Below, piece by piece: positions 1 to 12,070 of a DNA stretch of 64,000 nt. The notes beneath the pieces are model-generated. The model had not been told where the DNA came from. It did not search any database and saw nothing but the letters and a program-made list of their open reading frames with translations. Position 1 is the stretch's first letter; each line of letters opens with the position of its first letter. The position numbers and the translations under genes were made by a program. Source of the DNA: Trichaptum fuscoviolaceum (Eukaryota > Basidiomycota > Agaricomycetes > Hymenochaetales > Trichaptaceae); contig CAJSYZ010000009.1 in the NCBI GenBank assembly GCA_910574455.1, positions 4,605,040-4,669,039 of the forward strand, in the 5' to 3' direction.

Positions 1-3000
1 TTCACTGCACACTTGGGCATTGTCGGGGGCGACAAAATGGAAATTGCAAGGGCAGAATCACTGCGGAAAGGGTTGCTTGATCCCGTGCAATATCTGGAGA
101 AGGCTTTCGATGTGACTTTCGATGGTACGTGATCCTATTTTATAAGTGAAGCTATTGCTTGAGTGCCAACGGTTTACTAGGGAGACCGATTGCGATGGAC
201 AAAGTTCGAGAGTCCTTCGATAGGCTTGATGACTTCGTTCGTGATTTTGCCTACGGTCCGCACCAGAAAGATGTACTTTATCCTGATAAAGTCATACAAT
301 GGAGTAGCATCACTCCTGTGAGTGTAGAGTACCTATTGCATATGCGAAGGACTAATCCTTCTACGCAAAGGATGGATATTGGAAAATCGCCAGTAAGGAT
401 CAAAGGCTATCAACCCGCAGCTTGATCTCTAATGATGCGTGGTACAGACCTCGTAGCTAATGGTAAATTTGTCGAATGCTTGGATTTCATCCACGACGTC
501 TTCTTCTCCGAGTTGGAATCGGTGATGGGTGGTGTCGTCGGAGCGCTGGCAACATTCGAAGAAAAATGTAAGTAGTTTAGTGCGTGTGATTAGTCCGGTA
601 TCGATACAGTTGTCTAATGGTGGCCGTCTTGAATTTCATGTAGCTGCGAGTGCATGGCTAGCGACGAAGAAGACAGAGGACTTTGCAAGGTGGTCTACGG
701 AATACATAAATAGCGTCTTCTCGCCAATACAATCGGCTGGAGTTCCGAGTGCCTCATATTATCCAGATATGTTTGCACTTCCGAAAGGAAGTATGCCGCA
801 TCACGAAAGGTAAGGTCACCTTCCCAAACTCTAATGCGACTTACTGCCGTTATCACTCTAGAGTCTGTATCAAAATGACAGGCGAGGTACGCATGCGATT
901 CCTGTTGTGATACATCCATCTCAGTAACGATGTAGCTGGACCACCTTATCGCGCATTATGGCATTATTGGAGGGGACGAAGAAGTTATTGAGGCTGCCAA
1001 GTTGGTCCAGAGCTGTCTGCTTCGCCTCGTTGAAAGACTGGAAGCTGCGACCGCCGCCTCAGATGGTACGGTATCATGATACTATAGACTAGATGACAAC
1101 TCGCTGATGTGATTAATACAGGCAGGCATGACGCAATGAATTCACTGTTATCGTCTCTCGGTAGGCTATACCTTGCCACCGCTAAATTTAGAGGGAGTCT
1201 GTACCACCAAAAGCATGCATTCTACTTTCGTGAAGTCAAAAAATGGGTGGACTGTCTATGTGTAAGTTCCCGATCTGCGAAATGTTCCGCTGCTAATATA
1301 TGCACCTCGAAGAATGGACTGCATGCAGTATACGGTAATGAATTCAGAATGGCTGACCGCAGCAATTATATTGATAATATTGTACCCAGGTTGTATACAT
1401 CGCAATGAATTGCCTGAATGCCTAAATTATGTCTGCAATGTCTTATTCACCGATCTGGAGATCATAATGATCGGACAAAGTGTTACGTCCGGAAAAACAA
1501 AGCTACAGGAAGAATATCTACCAAGAGCGAGTTTAAGCAACGTAGCCGAAGAACTGAAGATGTTCGGGAAGGAATGTGAGTGAATCTTAGCGCTGATCTA
1601 CACCATTAGCGAGCTACCCACTAAACCCTAAACAGCCCTCCCGAAATTCCTTGTCGACCAAATGGAGAGGGACACAACACGATATATCAACTTAACGACG
1701 ATCGCCACCTTCTTCTCCAGCGTGACTGCGACCACGCTCCAGTTCACGTACGCACCGACGGACTCGGAACCGTCGAACTCCTTGAGAGGAGTAGTCAATC
1801 TCTTCTGGTTCTTGTCGCTAGTCTTCAGTGTATCGTCGGGTGTGAGTAGCTTGCTTGGCTTGACATGGAGGAAGTCTTCAATGTGCGTAATCTATCTCAC
1901 CTAAAATCAGGCAATATTGATGATCGTTGAAGATACGACTCTCGTGTTCCTCCGAAACTAATTCGCATGTGGTTCGACAAGGCGCCCATGCTGTTCCTGA
2001 TTATCGCAGCTGTTGCTTTCGTTATTGGCCTAAATATGTTTGCATACTTGTCTCTCCAGGTTCGTCTAGCAATGAAGATTCAAAATACAGTCTAATGAGT
2101 AGCCAGCCACGATATGTCTCTTTCTCAACGACCATTCTCACCGGCATACTCGGCGCGTGCTTATTGACCGTTACGGCTTGGTTTATATACCAGCTCAAGC
2201 ACGAGTCCATTTGGGCTGGATGGGTCAGGACGGTCATGACATCGATTAGTACAGGCGTCAAATGGATTTGGAAGGTGGTTGCAACGGGCGTGAAATGGAT
2301 TTGGGAACCGGTCAAAGGGCCATACGAGAAGTACAAACGCAATTTGCATCTGCAGCGCAATATCTATTGGTATACCCTCCACCCGCCACGCCAAATTCGA
2401 GCTGACGATGGGTTTCCAGGGCATTCGGGTTTGACAACCGCGTAGCACAGCTAAACTATCGCATAGACTGGAGTTGTGACTGGCCAGGGCCGTACCTCCT
2501 TTCCAAGCTCATCCGCCGCATTGTATATCCGATCAAGAGATGCTGGCTGGCAACAAAGAAGGCTCTTTCCAACCTCAGTCACACTGTCCGGGCACATATA
2601 TGCGTGCCCTCTCATAAAGGAGACGCAGGAGACGACGTTGAGAGGGGAGAAAGTGGCAGACGAAAAGCAGTGGCAGCACCAGAGGAAACCTCCTTGGAAA
2701 CCCCTGCTGAGAAAGCGGAGAACGAGTTTCGTGGATCTTTGCAGAAGATCTTTAGTGACACCGATTATGTGAATGAAATGATGCGACGAATTGACATATG
2801 GGAAAACAATATGTAAGGACATCCATTTCCGTAAATGACAAGCCTACTAAATTTGATTAGCATTTATAATGACGAACACCACTTCAAACGGCAGTTCAAG
2901 AGCTATCTCTGGGGCTACCCGGAACTCTTTGATAAAATGTGCGAAGAATTACGCCCCGCATTGGTTAAAGCAAGGGAGAAAAGAAACGAGAAGGGGAAGG

Positions 3001-3365
3001 AAAAAGGGGAGGAGCAAACCATGTTAATGGGACATGCCGACAATCGTCCTACAGCACCTGAAGCCACCGGCCAAGACCAGCAAGACACCACACCTATTTC
3101 ACCCCAATCAAGCCAGATTGTTCCCCTTGATGACGAGGCAAATGGGACACAAATGGACACTCGACCGGAAGACCAAGGTCAACCGGTCAACCGCTCTCGC
3201 ACTTGGGATGAGCCCGCCTTGTTTACTGGATCGGGAAGCACAGAGGCGTTGCAACCTACGTTCGGAGATTCGATCCCGCAGTCCGACGTACGAGCGAGAG
3301 ATACTACGCGTTTAGAGATCGAGGAAGTCCTGCCAACACTGGAGAGCGAAACCGAGGGATCGTGA
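1..3365 (+). CDS. P-family membrane protein gene, copy A (5' part outside window)
   Basis: Exons inferred from GT-AG borders and alignment to the other copies: 1-124, 181-317, 371-392, 448-567, 644-809, 862-886, 936-1065, 1122-1261, 1313-1334, 1390-1575, 1636-1882, 1933-2059, 2107-2369, 2420-2812, 2861-3365. They join in one frame to 868 residues and a stop, and correspond to exons 7-21 of the complete copy at 25360-29345. The product has two related N-terminal modules, a hydrophobic region with four probable membrane segments (exon from 1636 onwards, including FFSSVTATTLQF), two copies of a Trp-rich VKWIW unit and a charged tail after LWGYPELF. Function is unknown. No inactivating change is seen in the part present. 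Tail-to-tail with the minus-strand gene that ends near 5012. Confidence 0.75.
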
Positions 3366-4900
3366 ATAGCACAAAGCAAGGAAGAGCCACGATGGGACCG
3401 TCTGAACCCAGAGAAGGTGTATGTACAATAGTTAAGAATTCCGTAGTGAAGCCTTGAGATTCGCGTGTATAGGTTTCGCTTCCATAGAGTAAGCTGGATG
3501 TAGTCGTATATAATTCTGTGATTGCTGTTTTTTCTAAAGATATCCTATTTTGTGAACCTTGCTATGTAGTCAGTCTTTGGCCTTGCGATGTTGAATGTTC
3601 AAGCCTTTAGCTAATGAGCATTAGTAAGAAGCCTCAGTCGATCAACTATTGACTTCGGGATGTCTTTCTCGAGTTGACCTCAAGCTGACGGCAGACTGCG
3701 ATAGATGTGAACTTCACCCAATGGCAGTCAGATCCAATCTCCTCATATAACCTACGTTAGAAAACATAACCGGCAAGGTTTATTACTTTGGCAGTTGCAG
3801 TTTTAGATAGATAACAGCAAATAAGATCACATGCATAAGTATCATCATATTATGCAGTACACGCCAAGAGGGCACGATATAACATAGCATAGCATCGTCT
3901 CCCTCACGCAAGCAAGTGTCGTCTCAGGAAGTGAGAACTCACAAGACCCAAGCCCGCCAGAAAGCACGTGCGCCTCGTCTGTAAGCTTTATACAGAGAGA
4001 ACGCGGAAAGCTTGATTACAGATCCGGGTGGAAGCTGAAGAGATGGAGAAGATGAATGAAGGGCGAGTGTAAAGTGAGTATGAGACGTACCAAGATGCTC
4101 TAGGCGTGTTAGTGAATAGTTCAGTGGCCTGACAAAGGCTTCCGTTTGTACCGTATTTTTCTACCCGTCCTCCAAAGCTCATCATCCTTTCTCTCTTCCC
4201 TGATACAAACAAGTCGAGACTTCCAGCAGAAGGTTCGTCGGTCTTGTCAATGTACACGTTCTCAAATTGTCCTTCATGACGTCCAGTGGAGTAAAAGCTA
4301 CACATGGGCGTAAGGTCTACTTGAAAGATTGCGCTGATCGCCACTCAGAATAGTAACGAGGATGTGGTGGGACTCGAGCCTAGGGTGACCATTCAGATGA
4401 TCAAAGCGAGTAAGTGTTGAAAGTGATTATAGGCCCACGCAACAAAGGACGCGCGAGGGAGTTGTGCGAGTTAGGAGGGTATGCAATGGTCATTCTCATA
4501 TGCATAGCGAAGTGGTGGCAAAGAAAAAAAGTGAAGATATTTTTGTCGTGATCGCGCGGAGAGTAAGGTCAGATAATCCAAGTTTGGGGAAAAAGGGAAG
4601 AAGTATGAGATGATGTCATCGAGCGTGCCATGAGGTAGGAGGGAGAGGGATGGCTGAGCGCGGCAGTTTGCAGAGGCAGATGTGACAGATGAAGAGGAGA
4701 AAGGATGGTCTTGGCGACTTGTGTTGCAGATTCCAGATGGACCAGTCAAGTCTATGCGATCTCATGCCGGCGATGACTGCAGCTATGACGCACGTCCTCC
4801 GCTTGGCCCCTGTCGATCATCGCCGATCCTTTGCGGTCCATGTTGTCCGATCGGCAATCCAAATCGGAATTCAGAAAGTAGCACCCTTGTTCTTTCAGAT
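3366..4900. other. Intergenic stretch after P_A, no repeat of it elsewhere in the window
   Basis: About 1.5 kb between the stop of P_A and the start of the region shared with the other array units. The other P/M junctions are only a few hundred bases to the M homology, so this looks like an insertion or a unit-specific remnant. Apart from one possible minus-strand exon (3988-4344) I see no gene, LTR or inverted repeat. Confidence 0.4.
3988..4344 (-). CDS. Possible minus-strand exon, unknown protein
   Basis: An open frame on the minus strand with normal protein composition. It contains VDLTPMCSFYSTGRHEGQF, then an acidic/basic stretch ending TNTPRASW. An acceptor-like CTTTCAAG precedes VDLT and a donor-like GTACGT follows RASW, so the coding exon may be only about 4084-4322. 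No ATG starts it (the frame opens at a GTG) and no partner exon is certain. Family not recognised. It could be a remnant of a gene specific to this junction, or chance. Confidence 0.25.
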   Translation of the reverse strand: MAISAIFQVDLTPMCSFYSTGRHEGQFENVYIDKTDEPSAGSLDLFVSGKRERMMSFGGRVEKYGTNGSLCQATELFTNTPRASWYVSYSLYTRPSFIFSISSASTRICNQAFRVLSV

Positions 4901-5011
4901 AATAGCCTTGAGCCCGTTGGTGTCCGTAGCAATCTGCCTCCCGGTGAGAAATTTGATCATGGCGGCAAGCAGGAAGACATCGTGCAGAGAAAGTCGCGGT
5001 ATGGCGGTAGT

Positions 5012-8000
5012 TCACGTTCCCACGGTTCCAGGCACAAAGACCCTTACCTACCTCCCTGTTCTAATCTTTGGTCGAGAAACCAAGTCTCCCGATTGCACCG
5101 ACATCCGCATCATACCATTCGAAGAATAAGTCGGGAGGACTTTATTCACGATCTTCCTACCTCAATCTTACAACTCAGGTGCCCTGTGGTAATTGATTTC
5201 TACAGGAGATAATGGCGGGGATAACAAAAGTACCATACGCTACAGTATAGGACAGTGGACAAATGTACCACTAGGGGAATATTCGTCGTTTTCGATTAGC
5301 AGCAACGGTGATCCCAGCACAAGCTCTGCACAAGTATCGACCCCAGCGACCTTAGTATCCCTCACGCACCAGGCCATCCTTTGCTGTCGAGACTGACCAG
5401 CACGCTCCGCCACTCAGGAAACTTCGCAAACGCTACCTCGTGGCCCAGCTTCTCCAACATCAGGCAAGGGAGTTGTGCAGAGAATGCAACTTGACGGTCG
5501 AAGAGGGTTGCAGAGTAAAGGGGTCCGTGGGTGATTAGGGCGTTTGCAGTCGGTGGGCTCGCCAACGGGGTTCAATGCGCCGCGGCGCACGTATAACGAG
5601 CGGCATATAAACCCCTCCATCTGGTGGAGGACTGCGTAGAGGAAAACGACACGCATGCGGGAGGAGGTGAGAGATGTGATAGACTGCGCGAGGTTGGTCG
5701 TTCTTGTGAGTATCGTGGAAGCGATTAGGGCAGAACGGCCAACAGGTCTCGGTTATGATTGCACGGCACGTCCGGATGAAGAGCGAGGCCTTACAAGGAG
5801 GGGAATGAGAAAGAGGAGAAGAAGGAAGACGGAATGGCAAGCGAGGTTGGAACTGGAAGAGAATGGCCGGGACAGTGGATCTTCATAGTCCTTCCGAGTC
5901 GATGCAGATTGGGCGCAAGAAGCGATCTGCATACAAACGTCACGCCCAGCCTTTCCTGCATCGCCAAATGCCATTCGACACAGCTCCACTCCTCCGTGCC
6001 TCGCTGCGGCCTCTTTCCCCGCCATCGATGTGCACATGTAGTGCAAGGAGAGGTATGGAACCATGCAATTCAGAAGGAAGAGGCGGACGAGGAGGAAAGA
6101 GGAGGGGAAGACAGTCGGAAGGCATGTGTCCGCCTAAAATGTGTTTGGCGACATGGTGGGTGAGGGACCGAGATGTCGAGGCGAGGGACAAGCACGTTCG
6201 GTCAAGTTGGGCTTTGCGCACCGTTTAACAAGATGTTCGCGTTCAACATAACACCACCGTAGCAGAAGCGAAGAGAGGTGCAAACAGTGATTGTGGAGGG
6301 CGCAAAGACTATGCATCCGCGGCGTTATCGTCACATCAGTGACCCGGGAGTCTAAGTACGGAGCAGAACCGACAGCGAAGAGAGTCTCGGCTAGGTCATT
6401 ACAGAGAGTAGCGACGATAGATCTAAACAGGGAGAAGGACGTCAGTATTGGTCGTGCAAGCATGAAGGTATTGTCACAATCAAGACAGAATTCATACTAG
6501 TCTCATACACCCGATAAAACGTCGAAGTGAGATCATTTAAAAGGTCTCTTTCTCTAGACCAAGCGGGAAAGGAGCACTCGCTTTTTCCATCGGTTGCATA
6601 AGCGCGTGCACGATGAGGCCTTTGAAGTTTTGATGAAGAGGCACAGCGATTGCGAGTGCTGCGGGTCGCTCAGTCTGAAGGACTTAGATGTCTGCGTCGC
6701 GCTCTTTCGCGTGCCCTCGTAGTATGAAGGAGGGAGGTGGGCTTGACATACAACCGGAAGTGCTGGCACATCGCAGCGAAGTCGACGTGATGTCGATGGT
6801 GTCTGCGGCGATTTCGTTCTCCACGGAGATGGCCTATTTGACTTCGAAGAGCGGGTCGTCTCTAACCGCTTCGGTATCGTCGCGTTGGCGTTCTCGTCTT
6901 CGATATTGTTAGCCGAAGTTGCGGAGTTGCCAGTGTGAAAAGCTCGGAAAACTTCTGATCAACTAGAAGAGTTAGCCACGGGAAAATCAGGATTTCGGAA
7001 ATACTCACCAAAGTCCAACTATTCGCTTTGCCGCTGTGTCTCTGCCAACGTCGGCATTACCTGGCGTATTTGGAGGTGACTTGGGTCCAAGTGCCCTCAT
7101 CAGGACACCGAGGAGGAAGCTGCACTCCCACAGACGTGTGCTGCCCGTCTGGACGCCATTGAAGGCCTACGCATCGCGTCTGCGAAGTACGGACGGAATA
7201 CCTCCTTTCCTATAGCCTCCGCGACTGATACCCCTCAGATCATCTCCTCCTTCTCTAGGCAGAATGTGGAAGCGCTTCAGCTTGTCCATCGTCGGTGCTG
7301 CGGAAGGAAGTTGCCTCGCTACGCGTGCGCGTCAAACCCGGTCGCGCCAGTGGCGATCGCCTTGACCTTGAGCGGCGCGGTGTTGAACAGGCCCCAGAGC
7401 CACCTGATGAGAAGCGCGAGGTAGTTCTCGAAAACATCCTGCAGGAGCTCGAGCAGCGTGTCAAGCGTCGCACATGCCAGGTACTGCGTCGCGAGATCAG
7501 CAGTGAACACCATTGAGGCTGGGTTGAGCGCGGCGTACTTGTTGATGCCATCCACTAGCAAAGGTAGCGGAGAGCAGTGCACAGGGCGGCATCGTGGTTT
7601 TGAGTTCAACGCTCAAAGAATGGGCGGCGGACTTGCGACATGACCGGCGTCATGCACTCGAGTGACTCTCGACGTCAACACCGCGCACCGTCATCACGTC
7701 ACGACGAACATCTGGATTTCGATATGCACTCGACAAACCGTACTAAATGAGGTTGCTGAAGACAAGGAAGATTTGCCTTGGCAGGAGTGAAGTTGACAGT
7801 GTGAGGATTATATGTAGCGTTGAATGCGAAGGTATGTCTTCATGGGTTTGGCTCCGACGAGTTGAGGAGTGGCATTGCTGAGCAATGGTATTCCTGCATT
7901 CTTCGTCAGAACTAAACATCTCTCGTGATGTCCAGGGCGACGCACCAAATCCAGCGACGTCTCGACGACATCGAAGGGATGTTCACTGCCCTCTGTTCAC

Positions 8001-8371
8001 TGCCCGCAAGCATCGACCGCCGTACAGTCGACCTCCATCTATGCCTTGAAATCCCGGATGTCATCCTTCTCCTCCAAGTCGCTCTCAATGCACGTCACCG
8101 ACAGAGACGCGAACCTCGCCGCTCTCTGAATCTTGCAGGAGGCTCTCGAAGCTCTGATGATGTGGTGAAGTGCTCCTGGATTGTTTCAGCGGTGCTTTCA
8201 AGGCATAACAGAGGTACAGCTAGTCATCGTGAAGACTCAAGATTGCGAAATCAAAGTCTGGAGCTCGGCGTTAATCGTCACACTTCCGTGACCGTGACCC
8301 ACGGAGTTTAAATTCCGGGATGATCGACTTGGCCGCCGATTGCCGGCCTGCAGTCTTCCTCCGACGTTCAT
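5012..8371 (-). pseudogene. M-family gene, copy 1 (multi-exon, unknown function, decayed)
   Basis: Minus-strand homology block shared with 21382-24678 and 29877-32739, and in its upstream half with 49671-52125. Transcription on the minus strand is supported by an intron near 6957-7010 (GTGAGT donor, CTAAC branch-like box, GATCAG acceptor) seen in the other copies too, and by conserved exon blocks: DLATQYLACATLDTLLELL near 7450-7500, and ELVLGSPLLLIENDEYSPS near 5280-5330. The candidate stop is TGA at 5012-5014. A TAG (plus CTA at 6834-6836) interrupts the exon that is open in copies 2-4, and the 3' exon also carries a TAG, so this copy is probably dead. The 5' limit is a conserved ATG context (MNVGGR) and is uncertain. 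Confidence 0.4.
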
Positions 8372-9085
8372 CACATGCAGAGATGAAACTTCATTCACGC
8401 TCTCCGCTGCACGATGGCCAACTCCCCGGACTGCTTTTCATATAATTTCGAGCTTTAAGTAATGGCTGGACTACAAAAGGTCGCAGGTCAGTCACAAGGT
8501 CAGAACACGAGGCAAAGGTGTTGTGATAAATTAAGAGAGCTATCACCTGAAACAAGAGCCAATTCATGGTTCACGTTGGATGTCGTACAACGTGCGCTGC
8601 TGAGCCAAACTGGCGTCGTCATTTATCGCCGATGGATCGTATTCTTCCGCCTTCTTTCATCACCGCACATTACAAGACGTGATTACCGCCGTTCACCGTC
8701 TGACTCTGTGGCTTTATGGAGCCAATGCTTATGACGGTCGTACGTCATTCAGCCTTCGCTCTATCCCCATGGCCTATAGACACGAGGTATTATCTGGCGT
8801 TGGTGAAAACCCAGAGCACTATGGGAACTCGAATACAGCACGACTTTCACGTATAAGCCTCGCAAACTATGTGTTGAGAAGTGTGTGGATACTGCTTGAC
8901 TTCGCAAGATATCGATCACTCGCACCCAAGATCTGGTTCAGCGCTGGAATTGAACCTTCTATTATTGCTGTTATACTCCACGCTGCCTTGCTTTGTCCGC
9001 ATGTTCTATATTTCAGCCCAGTCCCATCCGCGACGAAGACTCTCTTTCCTCCCACTTCCACTTCCTTCTGCTCATAGTTGACAAT
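8372..9085. promoter_or_regulatory. Divergent promoter region between M1 and P_B
   Basis: About 700 bp between the two head-to-head genes. Related sequence lies in the equivalent position before P_C, P_D and P_E. It includes a possible short upstream plus-strand exon: ATG at 8462 with a GTCAGT donor 25 nt later, matched at 24782 by ATG and a GTAAGT donor. I see no clear TATA box. Whether the short exon belongs to P is unknown. Confidence 0.35.
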
Positions 9086-10111
9086 ATGGCTGGTTCGTCC
9101 TTTCTTGCTGCAGACCATGCATTCACGCTGACGCACTTTGACAGATCCGGAAATAGGTATGCGATTACCACTAGTACACGTCATTGTCGTATTAATGGCG
9201 TCAAGGTGTCAATTCGTCAAATGAGATCCTGAAAGAACTTCTCGTTGTCGCGAAGAACATTCAAGGCCTCCTCAGCCAGAAGACTGATCAGGAAAGCAGT
9301 AAGTGATGATCTTAAGCATCGTCGACTCATGTGTGAATGTGTCAACTCATTTCTAATATAGGAGCAGCCCAGGAAATAAACGGAGCAACGAATGAAAGCG
9401 ATGGTTCACCAGACGTAGCAGCCACAACTACTCAGGTACCTCCTAACCATGATACAACAATCACGGAGATTGTGGATGACAGTGAGTAATGGTATTTGTT
9501 TTATTATGGAAACCGTATTGGCTCAAATACATACACAGACAATTGGCCAAGTGTGGTAAAGATAGAGGAATACAGAAGCAGATGTGCGAAGCACAAAAGG
9601 TACTCAACTCGATCTATCTCATCAAACGAGTCTAATTACATGAACTTCTATCCAAGCGAATGTGAGAAGATGCAAGTAGAGGTACGTGTGAAACTTTTAT
9701 TGAACAAATATTCTGGAAGTGACATAGTATAGTTGGGATGTTTCATTGCGCACTTGGGCATTGTCGGGGGCGACGAAGAAGTGATTGAAAATGCAGAATC
9801 ACTACGGAAAGGGTTGCTTGATCCCGTGCAATGTTTGGAGAAGGCTTTCGATGCGTCCCTCGATGGTACGTGTTCCTAATGTGCAGGCGAAGCTATTGGA
9901 TGAGTGCCGACGGTTTCTTAGGGAGACCGACTGCGATGGAGGAAGTTTATCAATCCTTCGCTTGGCTTGATTACTTCGTTTATGAGTTTGCTTTCGGACC
10001 GCACCAGAAAGATGCAGTTTATCCTGATAAAGTCAGACAATGGAGGAGCGTCACCTCAGTGAGTTCAGAGTACCTCTTGCATATGCAAAGGATTTATCCT
10101 TCTACGCAAAG

Positions 10112-10133
10112 AATGGATATAACAAAATCTCCG
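10112..10133 (+). other. 22-nt microexon of P_B with a broken donor
   Basis: Preceded by CGCAAAG like its counterparts. The following intron begins GAAAGG, where the other copies have GTAAGG, GTAAAA or GCAAGG. Confidence 0.6.
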
Positions 10134-11163
10134 GAAAGGATCAAATGCTATCAACCCGCAGCTTGATCACTAATGATGCGTGGTACAGACCTCAAACATC
10201 GTGGTAAATATGCCGAATGCTTGGAATACATCCATGACGTCTTCTTCTCCGAGTTTGAATCAGCAATGGGCGGTGTCGTCAAAGCACTGACAACATTCGA
10301 AGAGAAATGTAAGTAGTTAAGTGCTGTGAATCTCTGGTATTGTTTATGTTCTCTAACGGTGGCCATATTGATTCTCACGTAGCTGCGAATGAATGGCTGG
10401 CGAGGCAGAACATAAAGAACTACGAAAGCTGGTGTGCGGAATACATAAAGATTGTCTTCCCATCCTCGAATGGGATCAGAGAACAGGGTGGTTGGCCAGA
10501 GCCTCATGAGTACGAGTACTTCGGTAAATGACTTGCAGAACACAGAAGGTATGGCATCCCATATACGTATCACTATCCAATCTTACATGCTCGTCTTTAG
10601 ATTGTGTGAGGACATGTGGGTAGAGGTAAGTAAGTAGCTTCTGCAGCTCAGATCTTGCTTTAACGACATTTCAGTTGGACCACCTTGCAACTCACTATAT
10701 TATTATCGGAGGTGACAACATGGTCATTAAAGCAACAAATATGCTCAAGGAGGAGCTACTCTCTCATGCTCAGTATCTTGAGAATGCCCTTCTTAGTCGA
10801 CCGGGAGGTTGGTAATATGCCATGTGATGGGCGAGCAAGCTCTAATATGCAGTTTTAATAGATTTCCGAACGGAAATGAGCAACGTGATTCAAAGCCTTC
10901 TCTTTGCCGTCATTCACTTTCAAAGCAGTCTCTACCATCAAAAACACGCATTTTACTTCCGAAAAGTCAAGCAATGGGTAACCTGTACATGGCACGGCAA
11001 ACATAGGTAGCTGTCTGAAGTGAAGACAGGGCGTGTGAAACTGTGTCCCTTCTTTAGAATGCTGTTATTGCGCGTGACAAGTATTAGAGCCAGATTAGGT
11101 GTTTAATAGTTAAAAAGGTAACCCGTGAGAAATAAAGTCAGTCTGGCTTTGTTTAAGGGAAAC

Positions 11164-11981
11164 TGTCGAGATCCCAGGCCCCTTTTCCCATTTCCCGCAC
11201 TTTCCCGCCAAGGATCCCGACATGAGCAGACAATCCCGCGGGGAGAATCCCGCCATTGGATTCCCCGCGCGAAACCTCATTCCCGAATCGCACGATCCCA
11301 TGCTCACGTGACTTATCCCGCACCACCGTCCCGGCAACCATGCACGCATACACACACTCATTTACGACGACCCGCCACGGCACACGTACATTCACTTATC
11401 AACATACGCTCATTAATCCGCTAGTACCTCAAGGTGACGACCTGCAACAGTCTGGCATACCTAGTCTGGCTAGTTGCGGCCCCGGACCGGACGCTGACGT
11501 CCACGGACAGGCCGTAGCCATCTGGAGAGACGGGATAGACATGCCTAGCAGTGCGGTCGTAGCATGTATCGTTTGTAGTAGATAGGTGCGCATTGCGCAA
11601 GGACACTTAGCGTAGATTAACTATACAGTCTTTACAAAGTAGATAAATAGCTGTAGGCATCGTAAGGAGCACCCCACTTTTGACCTCTTGTGGAGTGCTT
11701 CCTTAGGTGCGATCTCTCTCTTTTCTCCTGTGTAGTTAGTTGCGCAATACTTACTTGTGGAGTGCTTCCTTAGGGATCCGCTTACTTGACGTTCAAAGCA
11801 GTGAAGAGTCCTAGCTGGCCTTGAGAATCCCGCGACGCGCCTGGATAGAATCCCGCGCGTTTCCCGCCCGAATTCCCACGCTCGTCCCCAGTCGCGAATC
11901 CAGATTCCCGAACGCGGGTTCTTGTCGCGAATTCCAGTTTCCCGAAACTGTTTCCCGCTACAATTCCCGACGGTCGTAACA
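11164..11981 (+). repeat. 5' LTR of Ty3 element 1
   Basis: TG...CA ends. Contains a TATA-like AGATAAATAG (11641-11650), the probable transcript start at the self-primer ACTTTTGACCT (11676-11686), and two direct copies of TTGTGGAGTGCTTCCTTAGG downstream of it. The pentamer TCCCG recurs many times, especially towards both ends. Confidence 0.93.
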
Positions 11982-11983
11982 TT

Positions 11984-11994
11984 AGGTCAAAAGT
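11984..11994 (+). promoter_or_regulatory. Primer-binding site for self-priming, element 1
   Basis: AGGTCAAAAGT, two bases after the 5' LTR, is the exact reverse complement of ACTTTTGACCT at 11676-11686 in the LTR. No tRNA 3'-end match (TGG start) is present directly after the LTR. This is the Tf1-type arrangement in which the 5' end of the mRNA folds back as primer. Confidence 0.8.
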
Positions 11995-12070
11995 CCTGGC
12001 TCACCGCCGCTCGGACTCGACACCCTCACGCTCTTTACTTCTACCCCCGCACCCGTACCGCCGACCCGCG

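Noticed and set aside
4471..4749. Possible F-box-like minus-strand protein
   Set aside because: A weak LPxxxLDDIISYF-like string only, with no flanking support and no second copy.
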